This document shows, piece after piece, positions 21,701-26,542 of a stretch of DNA of 28,053 nt (within the stretch, counting starts at the first letter, position 1; each line of letters starts with the position of its first letter). Both the position numbers and the translations under genes were made by a program. The stretch is from CAZXGD01 sp046350455 (lineage in GTDB: Bacteria; Planctomycetota; Phycisphaerae; Phycisphaerales; SM1A02): the NCBI GenBank assembly GCA_046350455.1, contig JAXMAM010000035.1, positions 1-28,053 on the forward strand. Reading direction: 5' to 3'. The notes under the pieces are model-generated. The model searched no databases, had not been told where the DNA came from, and saw only the letters and a program-made list of their open reading frames with translations.

Positions 21701-22923
21701 ACATGGATCGGCTGAAGAACATCATCCGCGAGCTGGATGTGGAGCCGCCGCAGGTGCTCATCCAGGTGATGCTGGCGGAAGTCACGCTGGACAACGGCGA
21801 GGACCTGGGCATGCAGTTTGTCAGCACGCGGTGGGGCAACGGCTACTACGCCGATGGTGGCTTTGGTCTCAACCGCTCTGGATTTGCCGCCTCGCAGCCC
21901 AAGCCGCCAGGGCTCATCGGCCTGGCGCCAGCGCTGTTTGCAGGCCTTGGCGTGCCCAATATCGCCATTGGTGGGCCGGACTTTGACCTCATCATCAACG
22001 CGCTGGCTTCGCAGAACCGCGTGCAGTTGCTGAGCAATCCCAGCGTGATGGTCTCCAACAACGTGCGCGGCCGCATCCAGGTGGGCCAGACCATTCGCGT
22101 GCCAGACGCGGTCAGCTTCAGCTCAGCGGGCCAGCAGAGCGCGGTGACGCCAGAAGAGGTGGGCGTGATCCTGGAGGTAACGCCCTCCATCAACCCAGAC
22201 GGCTTTGTGAAGATGGAGGTGGTGCCGGAAATCAGCCGTCTGAGCAAGGAGACCACGGACATCAGCGAGTCGTTCAAGAGCCCCATCATCGAGCGCCGCC
22301 GCGCCAACACCACAGTGACCGTGCGCGATGGCGAGACGGTGGTCATCGGCGGCCTCATCAACGACCGCTACGAGCGCACGGACAAGAAGGTGCCCATCCT
22401 GGGCGACATCCCGCTGCTGGGGCTGTTCTTCCGCCAGAAGAGCGAGGCCACCAGCAAGACCGAGCTGCTGATCGTGCTGCGCCCGCACGTGGTGCGCACG
22501 CCGCAGCGCATCCAGGAGCTGACCGACGACGCCATCAACCGCATGACGCTGCAGCCTGGCCTGAAGGACCAGATCCGCAAGGCCGAGCTGAAGGGCATGC
22601 AGGGCCGCTTCAACGAGAACGGCGAGCTGGTGGACCCGCTGGGCGCCCCCAGCGAGCCACCCGAGGTGGACGGCGACCCGCCCGCTGCCAAGCCCATGAA
22701 GCCCATGGAGAAGGATGGGCCGCCAGCGCCGCCGGGCGGCGCTTCCGCTGCGCCCACCGCGCCGCCCGCGCCAGCCAGCGCGCCTCCCGCGCCACCGCCA
22801 CCGGGCGGCGCTTCCGCTGCGCCCACCGCACCTCCCGCACCCGCGCAGCCGCCGTCGCCCGCCCAACCTCCGTCTCCTGCGCTGCCACCTGGGCCGTTGC
22901 AGCCGGTAGGTGGTGCACGGTGA
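12769..22923 (+). CDS. gspD: Giant type II secretion secretin GspD with about 33 N1-type repeats
   Basis: The outer-membrane channel of the T2SS, 3384 aa against roughly 600-750 for ordinary GspD. AGGA lies upstream of the ATG. A short hydrophobic signal peptide (about 1-18) without any Lys/Arg is followed by a Pro/Ala linker (to 75). N0 domain: about 76-150 (IRFAFKGQTWDQILDYFSR, LYLQKL). Residues 174-2989: about 33 N1/NolW-type repeats, each opening with a strand like V-R-T-x-x-L-x-x-A, then a helix, then D-x-x-T-N-x-L-I-V and a helix ending Q-L-D. Secretin pore domain: 2990-3244 (PPQVLIQVMLAEVTLDNGED, RVQLLSNPSVMVSNNVRGRI, VGVILEVTPSINPDGFVKM, VRDGETVVIGGLINDR, KVPILGDIPLLGLFFR, ELLIVLRPHVVRTP). 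A Pro/Ala-rich tail runs to 3384. The frame is unbroken over 10,155 bp. It lies downstream of the GspM-GspC-like gene and overlaps a lipoprotein gene by GTGA. The secretin identity is certain; the repeat count is by eye. Confidence 0.95.
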   Translation: MTPSAATLLLCAFLAAAPDDGGAAPQGAPAAPPATAPAAPQIKPAAEVLPPPAPPAAAQGSAAVPTDAPPPSKGGIRFAFKGQTWDQILDYFSRTTGLPVVREAESPKGQVDFLSSRTYTLPEALTTLNQLLQTQGVMLRVEHDKLYLQKLTDMKRENIPTYVGSLPADVTDDTIVTLMIPLRTARVTPVAERLGALVGAYGSVTPLEAQNSLILVETAGQVRRMLKLIDTIDQSEPDAEVRYFAIKYAKAPTLLGSLTALAGSRQVEYIIGPDGKKSKIEESRMEGLQLTADERTNAIIARGSRAKLDQLRDIIALLDVPGQGDAGAVIPGAPAPVVRSVRTVMLRGVTASEAKKRLDELYAGLPKEVKPTVLAMDEVGKLAIVGPAQSVAEGAALIEALDGERRSPGGKKTLDEDPRVVVLIPLRNADAASVLPQVRQLQTPAQQKVVTIAAGPDGRSLVVSALQSEADQVRAIAEILDQTGRMERRVQVVKMTSATPADTLAMARRIYDAQQDSRNPANTLEIETGADGRTLTVAGTQAAIARFTEAVKMAEQAAVVERTQRTFTLKYALPSKVAPQLSTMAQQILAPKDGSQFVAPQVDALDALKQVQVTATAEQMDKLATLVDTLDRAERTGRMIPVRQAKASEIVAGIRDLLARMQTDAPGQPSTPPTIEPIEQTNALWVVGEPAQLATVEGLVRELDTVTPGQLPPLRLVQVRAADAMQLAQLLSTRYDQRPAEVRREKPVRVEADAATNTLIVTAHEDVFPEIREFVEQVNRADDKTATKRETVVIPLKTGRATDVAAALDKLYPQPPVPLDARGRPLPHLQKQKEVFVTADAATNTVIVECPAERKASFEALVEQLDRIELPPQAQVRTWKLDRGDPEKIGAAVRALAASGALSQPMTNGRKGVDVNVQVEAASRTLIVTGDEQAFVKVDKVIQDLQSVPQSGLRTFTLQGGRTEQVSELLRQVLASRAKREFPGGDATVDVTADRRTSTIIVSAPDSLMTVAEQLVKQLDGAPAVAGADRTEVRVVPLTFAEAAQLAPALQQAAAAMPSPVTNEPMKVQIVPAAGSNALIITGLPADIDAVKKLVEPLDKSGTADSAQVKTIALKHARAETLAPLVEKLLADRAMLSMRDMPASIRQEYLRRGIDRAPVRVAADTRLNAVVVSGPQAVLGVAEQMVEQLDVDATDPASRQTVHVLALRNAEATDIAATLAGMYQDDRSGEPAPVIRTNASANALIVRASDAQYAQIEALVQQVDKAAVASGREMRTIALDPTRADAAELARLLERTLKREGQSSAEVITVDELLKRAGDQGGAAAPAPAGQPAAPQGAQPAPAPEEPRKQSSAARTAVLAAVLAQAAPAGTPAATPPAAPASAADDDNDVTIAVDPSTNSLVIVGSKRAVERAQRLAQQAQTALPSSGSVVRVVQLPSGTDPAALREVVLQTIAVMTPTGGRAGEMARRVSVVADQSGGTLVLAAPQSDMGQVLDAVAKIVASAKQAEPALKPVLKTYSLQQARAVKLADTLRNLFMSRRGANPLSAPQFAADDRTNTLMVTAAPAALPEIEALVQKLDTTTPQSETQVQSFELKNALAEEVQWSLRTLLQQRGDAQGLRVDSDRATNRIMVAGTPEQIANAKKVLEELDKPSQTAQTTDFVSLQHAEAQKVAEALEYFYGPYAMNADTPARRAVRVVTDPATNSLVISSPESEWPSIRAMLQKLDSPEYDSTLQLRVFALKNAQATSVAAAINTAFKGDPQERQQAQVGPDGRPLRNAPSYLVKNENWVSAVAETQTNTVIVSASRQNLKKIEGIVQELDGEQSARLPAPRLITVKEGASATVLANALRTVFAPEGGQNAKGARAPRIIPDETSGTVIVRAEDDDWAEISKLAETLQGLQPEPGSSLYMIELKHLSADAAAQVVQQLVAGGQGAPDARGRAVKGAVRVVAVPGRNAIAIAAQPEDRAVVADLVKSVDIEPQFAQAEGQLVRLKKASAATVAASLQKMLDSAAAPGAQGLAKALQEQVRRLRIHRDGLLVKDLTLDLTKPIRLAADEKSNSIMVTGSAENVEAARDLIGMMDEVPVTDAVTMRIFPMENIPAADFARVVRELFQQGKALGALPGAALQGVPEGDVGKALLDSVAITVIDRTNTVVVAGREESVALVEAMQMKLDNSQQTGWVEPRIIHLRYAAAADLAATLDAVLVQGQTNLPDAGPMQKQVARLRTVQQREGGGNGQVIESDVFTPMSRTLIRADEAQNALIVVSTPANLATVEELVRMLDVEAASPAASVRTYPLARAGATATAQRLTQFFEQQAQSKAIRPEDRVRVLPDERTNSLVVSTSGKSFAVVEELLKQLDREIPADLRELKTLTLANASANRVAPLVQQLMDARLDRLRAVEPRAADLQKVTVLSDERSNTLLIAGGADAFDVVKGLVQQLDSLGEAEIAPLHVLPMKKGNLDRVAAAVNQIMERRYSDLPQTVAKRARPLVMTDPRSNCLLIAATEADFKDIQGLVGKIEEQPTDPAVGVNVVAVAGVRVETIATQLQSIMRERTQSLGEAARPSDRVTIGSDLATNCLIVASSPENLEIVKGLVENLKAAGADSVTGREFQIVQLKKSRATDIVQMLDNMYIREENRRRGADSVRAIADPRVNAVILSGAGADITSLRGLITNLEEAKPNQVVEIKYVHLQYANVLEITGLIDSVLSGNNLAGRGQQQATVVRYLKQVVGMPEESTEMEVNAAVRQAISLTPDVRSNTVIVRAPKDSMDLIQRMIGDLDRDDSSAQNVRVVKVKYAEAESIAQILTDLFRLNRRGNLYVLKPRDTVQPADDGGGAGGAGGAGGTSPDNAGRATTIAGLELNMVPDEKQELAITVDPRTNSLLVSGTPNYLNAVERVVKELDTEQFGSREEQVYKLKNAAAADVAATLTKFVDGERAKMIEAYGTNRQALAGRLLDQQVTVVGDQKSNTVLLTGSQRYMDRLKNIIRELDVEPPQVLIQVMLAEVTLDNGEDLGMQFVSTRWGNGYYADGGFGLNRSGFAASQPKPPGLIGLAPALFAGLGVPNIAIGGPDFDLIINALASQNRVQLLSNPSVMVSNNVRGRIQVGQTIRVPDAVSFSSAGQQSAVTPEEVGVILEVTPSINPDGFVKMEVVPEISRLSKETTDISESFKSPIIERRRANTTVTVRDGETVVIGGLINDRYERTDKKVPILGDIPLLGLFFRQKSEATSKTELLIVLRPHVVRTPQRIQELTDDAINRMTLQPGLKDQIRKAELKGMQGRFNENGELVDPLGAPSEPPEVDGDPPAAKPMKPMEKDGPPAPPGGASAAPTAPPAPASAPPAPPPPGGASAAPTAPPAPAQPPSPAQPPSPALPPGPLQPVGGAR
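12994..13218 (+). other. N0 (STN-like) domain of the giant GspD
   Basis: Residues about 76-150. The order of elements matches the N0 domain of GspD: a strand with F-x-F-K-G-Q, a helix W-D-Q-I-L-D-Y-F, a strand L-P-V-V, then the T-L-P-E-A-L-T-T-L-N-Q-L-L helix and the closing strand L-Y-L-Q-K-L. In known T2SS this ring faces the inner membrane and binds the HR domain of GspC. It occurs once only, directly before the repeat array. Confidence 0.85.
13288..21735 (+). repeat. Array of about 33 divergent N1/secretin_N repeats in GspD
   Basis: Approximate first residues of the repeats: 174, 241, 341, 420, 490, 565, 639, 714, 791, 876, 953, 1033, 1109, 1202, 1274, 1431, 1515, 1589, 1659, 1736, 1832, 1908, 1989, 2090, 2185, 2292, 2369, 2451, 2530, 2611, 2685, 2789 and 2911, ending near 2989. 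The core T-N (for example ATNTLIV, RTNSLVV) is present in 13 repeats and S-N in six; others have degenerate cores (repeats 3-6, 10, 11, 16, 21, 22). Repeat 15 carries a long Ala/Pro insertion (about 1321-1384) and repeat 32 a Gly-rich loop (about 2832-2844). Repeats share pattern rather than DNA identity, so the duplications are old. Confidence 0.88.
21736..22500 (+). other. Secretin beta-barrel domain of GspD
   Basis: Residues about 2990-3244. All the usual elements of the bacterial type II/III secretin domain appear in order: E-P-P-Q-V-L-I-Q-V, L-L-S-N-P-S-V-M-V, the gate region I-R-V-P-D-A-V, E-V-G-V-I-L-E-V-T-P, the V-x-x-G-G-L-I-N-D-R motif and V-P-I-L-G-D-I-P-L-L-G-x-L-F. Length is normal (about 255 residues). 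The pore itself is therefore not enlarged; only the periplasmic part is. Confidence 0.95.
22732..22829 (+). repeat. Direct repeat in the Pro/Ala tail of gspD
   Basis: Two 29-bp identical copies (22732-22760 and 22801-22829), 69 bp apart, both coding for P-G-G-A-S-A-A-P-T within the low-complexity C-terminal tail. This is the only near-identical DNA repeat I noticed in gspD and it probably arose recently by slippage. Confidence 0.8.
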
Positions 22924-23543
22924 TCACACGCGTAGCCAGCTTGGTGTGTGGTGCAGCGCTGCTCTGCGGCTGCGAGACGGTGAAGAGCGAGACCTCAGAC
23001 GGCCGGCCCATGCCGCCGGCCAGCCGCAACGTGGCGCCGCCGCCCCAGGACGCGCCCATCAACGCGGTCAGCGTGCTGTACGGCCCCAAGCCTACGGACT
23101 CCGATGCAAACGGCCGGCCAGACAGGTTGTCCATCGAGATCTATCTGTTTGCGCAGCCCTACCCCGTGCCCACATGGCGCGACGGCACTATCACCATCCA
23201 GGCCTTCCGGCCCAAGCAGGCGGGCACCGCTGAGACGCGCGGCAAGCATCCGTTGAAGACGTGGCGTATTCCCACCAGCCAGCTGGATCTGGGCCGCTTC
23301 CGCAGTCTGATTGGCGAGGGCTACCGCTTCCAGGTCTCGCTGCTGGACGATGGTGGCACCGATGTGCTGCCAGTGAACACGCTGGACCTGGTGGCCAGCT
23401 TCACGCCGCCCAGCAGCCAGGCCGCTGTGTGGAGCGATGGCGTGCGCAGCATCAGCTTCGAGCCACCAGAGGAGCCCACGGCAAGGCCGGGGCAGCAGGG
23501 TGGGGCGGGTGGAAGCAGCCAAGGAATCGGCGCGCAGCGGTAG
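22920..23543 (+). CDS. Lipoprotein translationally coupled to gspD; candidate pilotin or secretin accessory
   Basis: I do not recognise a named family. GTG at 22920 overlaps the gspD stop (GTGA), so translation is probably coupled. The 207-aa product has a short signal (MITRVASLVCGAALLCGC) with a lipobox ending at Cys18, which predicts lipid anchoring. The mature part contains one beta-rich domain (about 45-165): INAVSVLYG, DRLSIEIYLFAQ, DGTITIQAF, YRFQVSLLDDG, TLDLVASFTPP. The tail is Gly/Gln-rich. Position at the end of the T2SS cluster suggests help in targeting or holding the giant secretin, as pilotin lipoproteins (GspS/AspS) do. It does not resemble those proteins in sequence, so the role is inferred from place only. 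A similar beta pattern occurs in the lipoprotein at 26543-27121. Confidence 0.75.
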   Translation: MITRVASLVCGAALLCGCETVKSETSDGRPMPPASRNVAPPPQDAPINAVSVLYGPKPTDSDANGRPDRLSIEIYLFAQPYPVPTWRDGTITIQAFRPKQAGTAETRGKHPLKTWRIPTSQLDLGRFRSLIGEGYRFQVSLLDDGGTDVLPVNTLDLVASFTPPSSQAAVWSDGVRSISFEPPEEPTARPGQQGGAGGSSQGIGAQR

Positions 23544-23558
23544 CGAACTCAGCGGTGG

Positions 23559-24287
23559 TCAGATCGAGCGCCGCCGCCGCCCCCACAGCGCTCCAACCAC
23601 TGCGCACCCCACTACGCTCGGCCCGGGCACGGTGGAGAACGCCAGTGTGTCGGTCACCAGGAAGTTGCTGCCGATGCCGGGGAAGCCGTCGTTCGGCGTG
23701 GGCGCCACCCACACGGCGTCAAAGCCCTGGTCGCTCACCAGTCCGCAGAACGGCAGCGGGTACGCGCTGTCTGTTGGGTTGTAGTTGGGGCCGAGCACGC
23801 CGCTCCATACAGCGTTGCCGCCGGAGTACAGCGTGATGGCCACAGAGCCAGAGGGGCAGAACGCGCTCATGCTCAGCGCGTGCATGGTGCTGCTGAACGA
23901 CGCGCGGAAGCCATCCGTGGCCTGGATGGGCTGGTTGGCTGGAGTGTTGCCCTGGCACACCAGGTAGCTGGCCACGCCGGGCGTCGTGGCATTGCTCACC
24001 ACGCCAGACTGTGTGAACACCACGCCCTGGTCAGCAAACTGGTTGGTGATCACGGTGCCATCGGCCAGCCCATCAAACGTGATGCTGGTGACAGGCCCAC
24101 CCACTGCAGCCAGCCACTGGGCTGGCGTGTCCGTGCCGCTGAAGGTGGTGACGGTGGCGAGCGCTGGGGTGGCCAGCAGGGCGGCAGCCAGCGCAGCGGC
24201 AGCAGCCGTGCTCAGGGCGGGCATGGCAGATGTGCCAGCGGAAGGGCTGCGCGTGAAACGCCACGGAAGACCAGATTGAAGTTGCAT
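23559..24287 (-). CDS. Secreted protein with PEP-CTERM-like C-terminal sorting tail
   Basis: No known enzymatic function is visible. ATG 24287 is preferred (AGGA seven bases upstream); an ATG nine codons earlier has no such site. The 242-aa product has a Sec signal ending TPALA. The body is beta-rich: ITFDGLADGTVITNQFADQG, a phrase type often met in PEP-CTERM cargo, then FRASFSSTMHALSMSAF, SVAITLYSGG and FDAVWVAPTP. The last 23 residues read V-P-G-P, a hydrophobic helix (SVVGCAVVGALWG) and RRRR, the three-part exosortase-type signal with PEP changed to PGP. Such variants are known from planctomycetes. It likely ends up at the cell surface or outside. It converges on the lipoprotein gene with only 15 bp between stops. 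Confidence 0.8.
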   Translation of the reverse strand: MQLQSGLPWRFTRSPSAGTSAMPALSTAAAAALAAALLATPALATVTTFSGTDTPAQWLAAVGGPVTSITFDGLADGTVITNQFADQGVVFTQSGVVSNATTPGVASYLVCQGNTPANQPIQATDGFRASFSSTMHALSMSAFCPSGSVAITLYSGGNAVWSGVLGPNYNPTDSAYPLPFCGLVSDQGFDAVWVAPTPNDGFPGIGSNFLVTDTLAFSTVPGPSVVGCAVVGALWGRRRRSI

Positions 24288-24437
24288 GGACGATTCCTCG
24301 GATGGAAGGCGCACCCGGGCGTGCGCTGCTGAAGTCAGGCTACGGGGACAGGAGGGGCGGAGTTCAAGAAATCTGCATGAATGCCCTTCCAGAGCGCTCC
24401 AAAGGCCCCTGCAAAGGCCTTCCTTTACGATTCCGCC
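24288..24437. other. Divergent intergenic region
   Basis: These 150 bp lie between the starts of the PEP-CTERM-like gene (-) and the DUF2141-type gene (+) and should hold both promoters. The sequence is clearly less GC-rich near 24365-24435. I could not identify a convincing -35/-10 pair on either strand. The minus strand carries CGAGGA just before the ATG of the PEP-CTERM-like gene. Confidence 0.4.
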
Positions 24438-24899
24438 GTGCCATCACTGCCTTCTTGGCCTCGTGTGAGCTGTGTGGGTTGCCTGATGCTGCTGGGGTGC
24501 CAGTCCACTCCCGTGGCGCAGCCGGGCATGCCGCTGGAGCTGCGCGTGGAGGTCCACAACGTGTCGGTCGGGCAGGGCAGTGTGCGCTGCGCGCTCTACC
24601 AGGACCGCGCCACGTTCCTGACGCGCGAAGGCATCACGCAGGGGAAGTCCGAGCCTGCCGCCAGCGCCACCGTGTCCTTCACCTTTCAGGTCCCTGCTGA
24701 TCAGCCGCTGGTGGTCTCTGTGTTCCAGGATGTGAACTCAAACGAGAAGCTGGACCGCGGCGCGCTGGGGATCCCCACCGAGCCGTGGGGGTTTAGTGGG
24801 AAGGCGCCGGAAACCGGGCCACCCACCTGGGGTGCGTGTTCCTTTGTTCCAACCGGAAAGGACCGTGTGATTGAGATCACGCTGCGCGGAGGGGCGTGA
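24438..24899 (+). CDS. DUF2141-type lipoprotein
   Basis: The family has no established function. With the GTG at 24438 the protein has 153 aa and a lipobox (LMLLGC, Cys21). An ATG at 24381 in the same frame would make the leader too long for a lipoprotein, but neither start has a clear ribosome-binding site. The mature part carries the full DUF2141 pattern: LRVEVHNVSVGQGSVRCALY, ATFLTREG, ATVSFTFQVPADQPLVVSVF, the D-V-N-S-N-E-K-L-D stretch (a Ca-binding-like loop), GIPTEPWGFSG, PPTWGACSF and a final strand RVIEITL. It stands alone on the plus strand, converging on the tRNA gene about 50 bp downstream. Confidence 0.85.
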   Translation: MPSLPSWPRVSCVGCLMLLGCQSTPVAQPGMPLELRVEVHNVSVGQGSVRCALYQDRATFLTREGITQGKSEPAASATVSFTFQVPADQPLVVSVFQDVNSNEKLDRGALGIPTEPWGFSGKAPETGPPTWGACSFVPTGKDRVIEITLRGGA

Positions 24900-24950
24900 G
24901 CGGCTGCTCGCGCTTGCTGCAGTGGTCCCGGTACACGTTGTGGTTGGAAA

Positions 24951-25021
24951 CTGGGGATCTAGGATTCGAACCTAGACAAACTGATTCAGAGTCAGTTGTG
25001 CTACCGTTACACCAATCCCCA
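24951..25021 (-). tRNA. tRNA-Gln (anticodon CTG)
   Basis: The cloverleaf can be folded by hand on the minus strand. The acceptor stem is TGGGGAT with ATCCCCA, giving the U1-A72 pair typical of bacterial tRNA-Gln. The D arm is GTG/CAC with a loop holding the G-G pair, and the anticodon stem ACTGA/TCAGT has loop CTCTGAA (anticodon CTG, reading CAG). The T arm is CTAGG, TTCGAAT, CCTAG. The discriminator is G73. CCA is not encoded. A -10-like TATCAT lies at 25036-25041. Confidence 0.95.
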
Positions 25022-25044
25022 AAACAGGACCGGAGATGATACCA

Positions 25045-25078
25045 GAAAGTGGTGCCTGGCAGTCCTGTCCCTACTTTC
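25045..25078 (+). repeat. 34-nt REP-like unit, copy 5 (next to tRNA-Gln)
   Basis: GAAA to TTTC, 34 nt, in the same orientation as 904-937 with five differences, mostly CGGG replaced by GTCC after the palindrome. On the minus strand it keeps GTAG at the hairpin foot. It begins 23 bp upstream of the tRNA-Gln 5' end and faces the inverted copy at 25289-25322. Confidence 0.78.
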
Positions 25079-25288
25079 TGGGCCTTTTCGAGCGGTTTCA
25101 GGACACAGGGGCGAGGGCTGCCAGAGCGTCCAAGACGGTCCGCGCGGTGCCCGCCGCCCGCGCCTCCCGCGCCGCCCGCGCGGTGTGCGCGCCCAACATG
25201 GCAGGTGCGGTCAGTGCGGCGTTCCGCGGTTCTGTTGCTCCGCGGCGCCCCGGACCCGCCTGCACTTAGCCGCACGCTCATCCCCTCG
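25079..25288. other. Gene-free GC-rich spacer between the second pair of inverted units
   Basis: This is 210 bp with no credible gene. The middle (25137-25195) is a run of CCGCCCGCGCC-like words, resembling in composition the spacer at 938-1513, but I could not align the two beyond shared GC-rich words. I see no terminator or RNA gene here. Confidence 0.5.
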
Positions 25289-25322
25289 GAAAGTAGGGAC
25301 ACCCGTGCCAGGCACCAATTTC
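25289..25322 (-). repeat. 34-nt REP-like unit, copy 6 (at PDZ lipoprotein stop)
   Basis: Identical in sequence and orientation to 1514-1547, about 24 kb away, including the 20-nt core gggacacccgtgccaggcac and GTAG. The outer two bases are the last two of the TGA stop codon of the neighbouring minus-strand gene. Confidence 0.8.
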
Positions 25323-26475
25323 AGTTCTTCGGGGGCGGGGCGGGCTTGGGGCGGATCGCGCGGCGCACGGGGTCGCCCTGGTCCAGCTTCTTCTCGAGCG
25401 CGGTGATCTGGTCCTGCGCGGACTTCAGCTGCGCCTGGAGCGCCTCCACCTGCTTGGCCAGCGCTGCGTTGGTGGCAGCGTTGTCCGCTGCGTCCCTCGC
25501 GGCCTTCTCTGCAGCGGGCATCGCAGCGGGCGCCGCTCCCGCGGCAGCTACCGCAGTTGCTCCTGCCGCCGCTGTCTTCCCACCGCTCCCATAGGGCCGC
25601 ACCATGTACTTGGGGTCCCATTCGTCGGTGGCGACTTCCACATCCATCAGATTCGCGCCGCGCATGATGCGGAAGCGGATCACATCCCCCGGCTTCATGG
25701 TGCGCACCACCGCGCGGATGCTCTCTGGATCTGCGTCTGGCACCTGATTCACAGCAACAATCAGATCGTCGTTCTCCACACCCGCACGCGCCAGCGGCAG
25801 GTTTGGCATGACGTTGGTCACCACGCTGACGCGCTCGCGGCTCACACCGCGGTCGCCCAGGTGCTTCAGCAGCGCGTTGCTGGGCTCCTCCAGCCGCCCG
25901 CCCAGCATCACACGCGGTGGCGTGAGCTTGTTGCCGTGGATGTCTCGGTAATCGCCAGGACCCGTGGGCTGGCCCACCATCTGCTCTTCCTCGCGCCAGC
26001 CGCGCGGAAGATCCAGGCGCTCGATGACCACGCCCTGGTCGTTCACCACGGCCACGCGGTTGCCCTGCATCTTCACGTGGTCCGCCGGAACCAACTGGCC
26101 ATCCATGAAGACCTCGATGCGATCCTTGAACGCGCGCAGCTCGTACTGGTGCGCCTTGCCATCGCGCTTGGGCGCTCCCAGGCGGGCGGGCGTCTGCGGT
26201 GCAGCGGGAGCAGCTTGCGCAGCTGAGTCTGCTGTAGCCGGCGCCGCCTGTGCAGCCTCTGGCGCCGCCGCTGACTCTGCTCCCGGTGCTGCTGCCGTCG
26301 CAGTCTCTGTCCCGGCAGTCTGTGTTGCGGCCGGCGTCACCGCAGGCGCCGCTGCCGCCTCTGGCGCAGCGTCTGTGGTGCCCGCGCCATCACCCGCCGG
26401 CTCCGGCGCGCTGCAGCCAGCAACCAGAAGCAGGACCAGCGACGCGCAGACAGGGCGGAAGTGCATCCGGCCCAT
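25321..26475 (-). CDS. PDZ-domain lipoprotein
   Basis: No specific family recognised. The 384-aa product has a lipobox (LLLVAGC, Cys21), then an Ala-rich, probably disordered spacer (22-97). A small beta region follows (about 108-157: HQYELRAFKDRIEVFMDGQL, RVAVVNDQGVVIERLDLP). A PDZ domain lies near 214-282 with the hydrophobic pocket and core VVTNVMPNLPLARAGVENDD, LIVAVNQVPDADPESI and PGDVIRFRIMRG. The C-terminal part has a second Ala-rich stretch and a predicted coiled coil (about 318-368, KQVEALQAQLKSAQDQITAL) and ends Pro/Lys-rich. PDZ domains bind extended peptides; in the periplasm they occur in proteases and in GspC. No protease domain is present. ATG 26475 is used; ATG 26466 (MHFRP) is equally possible. 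It diverges from the lipoprotein gene at 26543. Confidence 0.8.
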   Translation of the reverse strand: MGRMHFRPVCASLVLLLVAGCSAPEPAGDGAGTTDAAPEAAAAPAVTPAATQTAGTETATAAAPGAESAAAPEAAQAAPATADSAAQAAPAAPQTPARLGAPKRDGKAHQYELRAFKDRIEVFMDGQLVPADHVKMQGNRVAVVNDQGVVIERLDLPRGWREEEQMVGQPTGPGDYRDIHGNKLTPPRVMLGGRLEEPSNALLKHLGDRGVSRERVSVVTNVMPNLPLARAGVENDDLIVAVNQVPDADPESIRAVVRTMKPGDVIRFRIMRGANLMDVEVATDEWDPKYMVRPYGSGGKTAAAGATAVAAAGAAPAAMPAAEKAARDAADNAATNAALAKQVEALQAQLKSAQDQITALEKKLDQGDPVRRAIRPKPAPPPKN

Positions 26476-26542
26476 GATACAAACGGCTCTGCACCAGCCT
26501 GCAAACGGCTATCTTTTCGACCGCTGCCCGCAGGCAGCAAGC

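Noticed and set aside
13288..21735. The possibility that the gspD array is a CRISPR-like or recent tandem DNA repeat, or an assembly stutter.
   Set aside because: Repeats are conserved only as protein patterns, with different loops and lengths; no near-identical DNA copies appear in the array, and the frame is intact.
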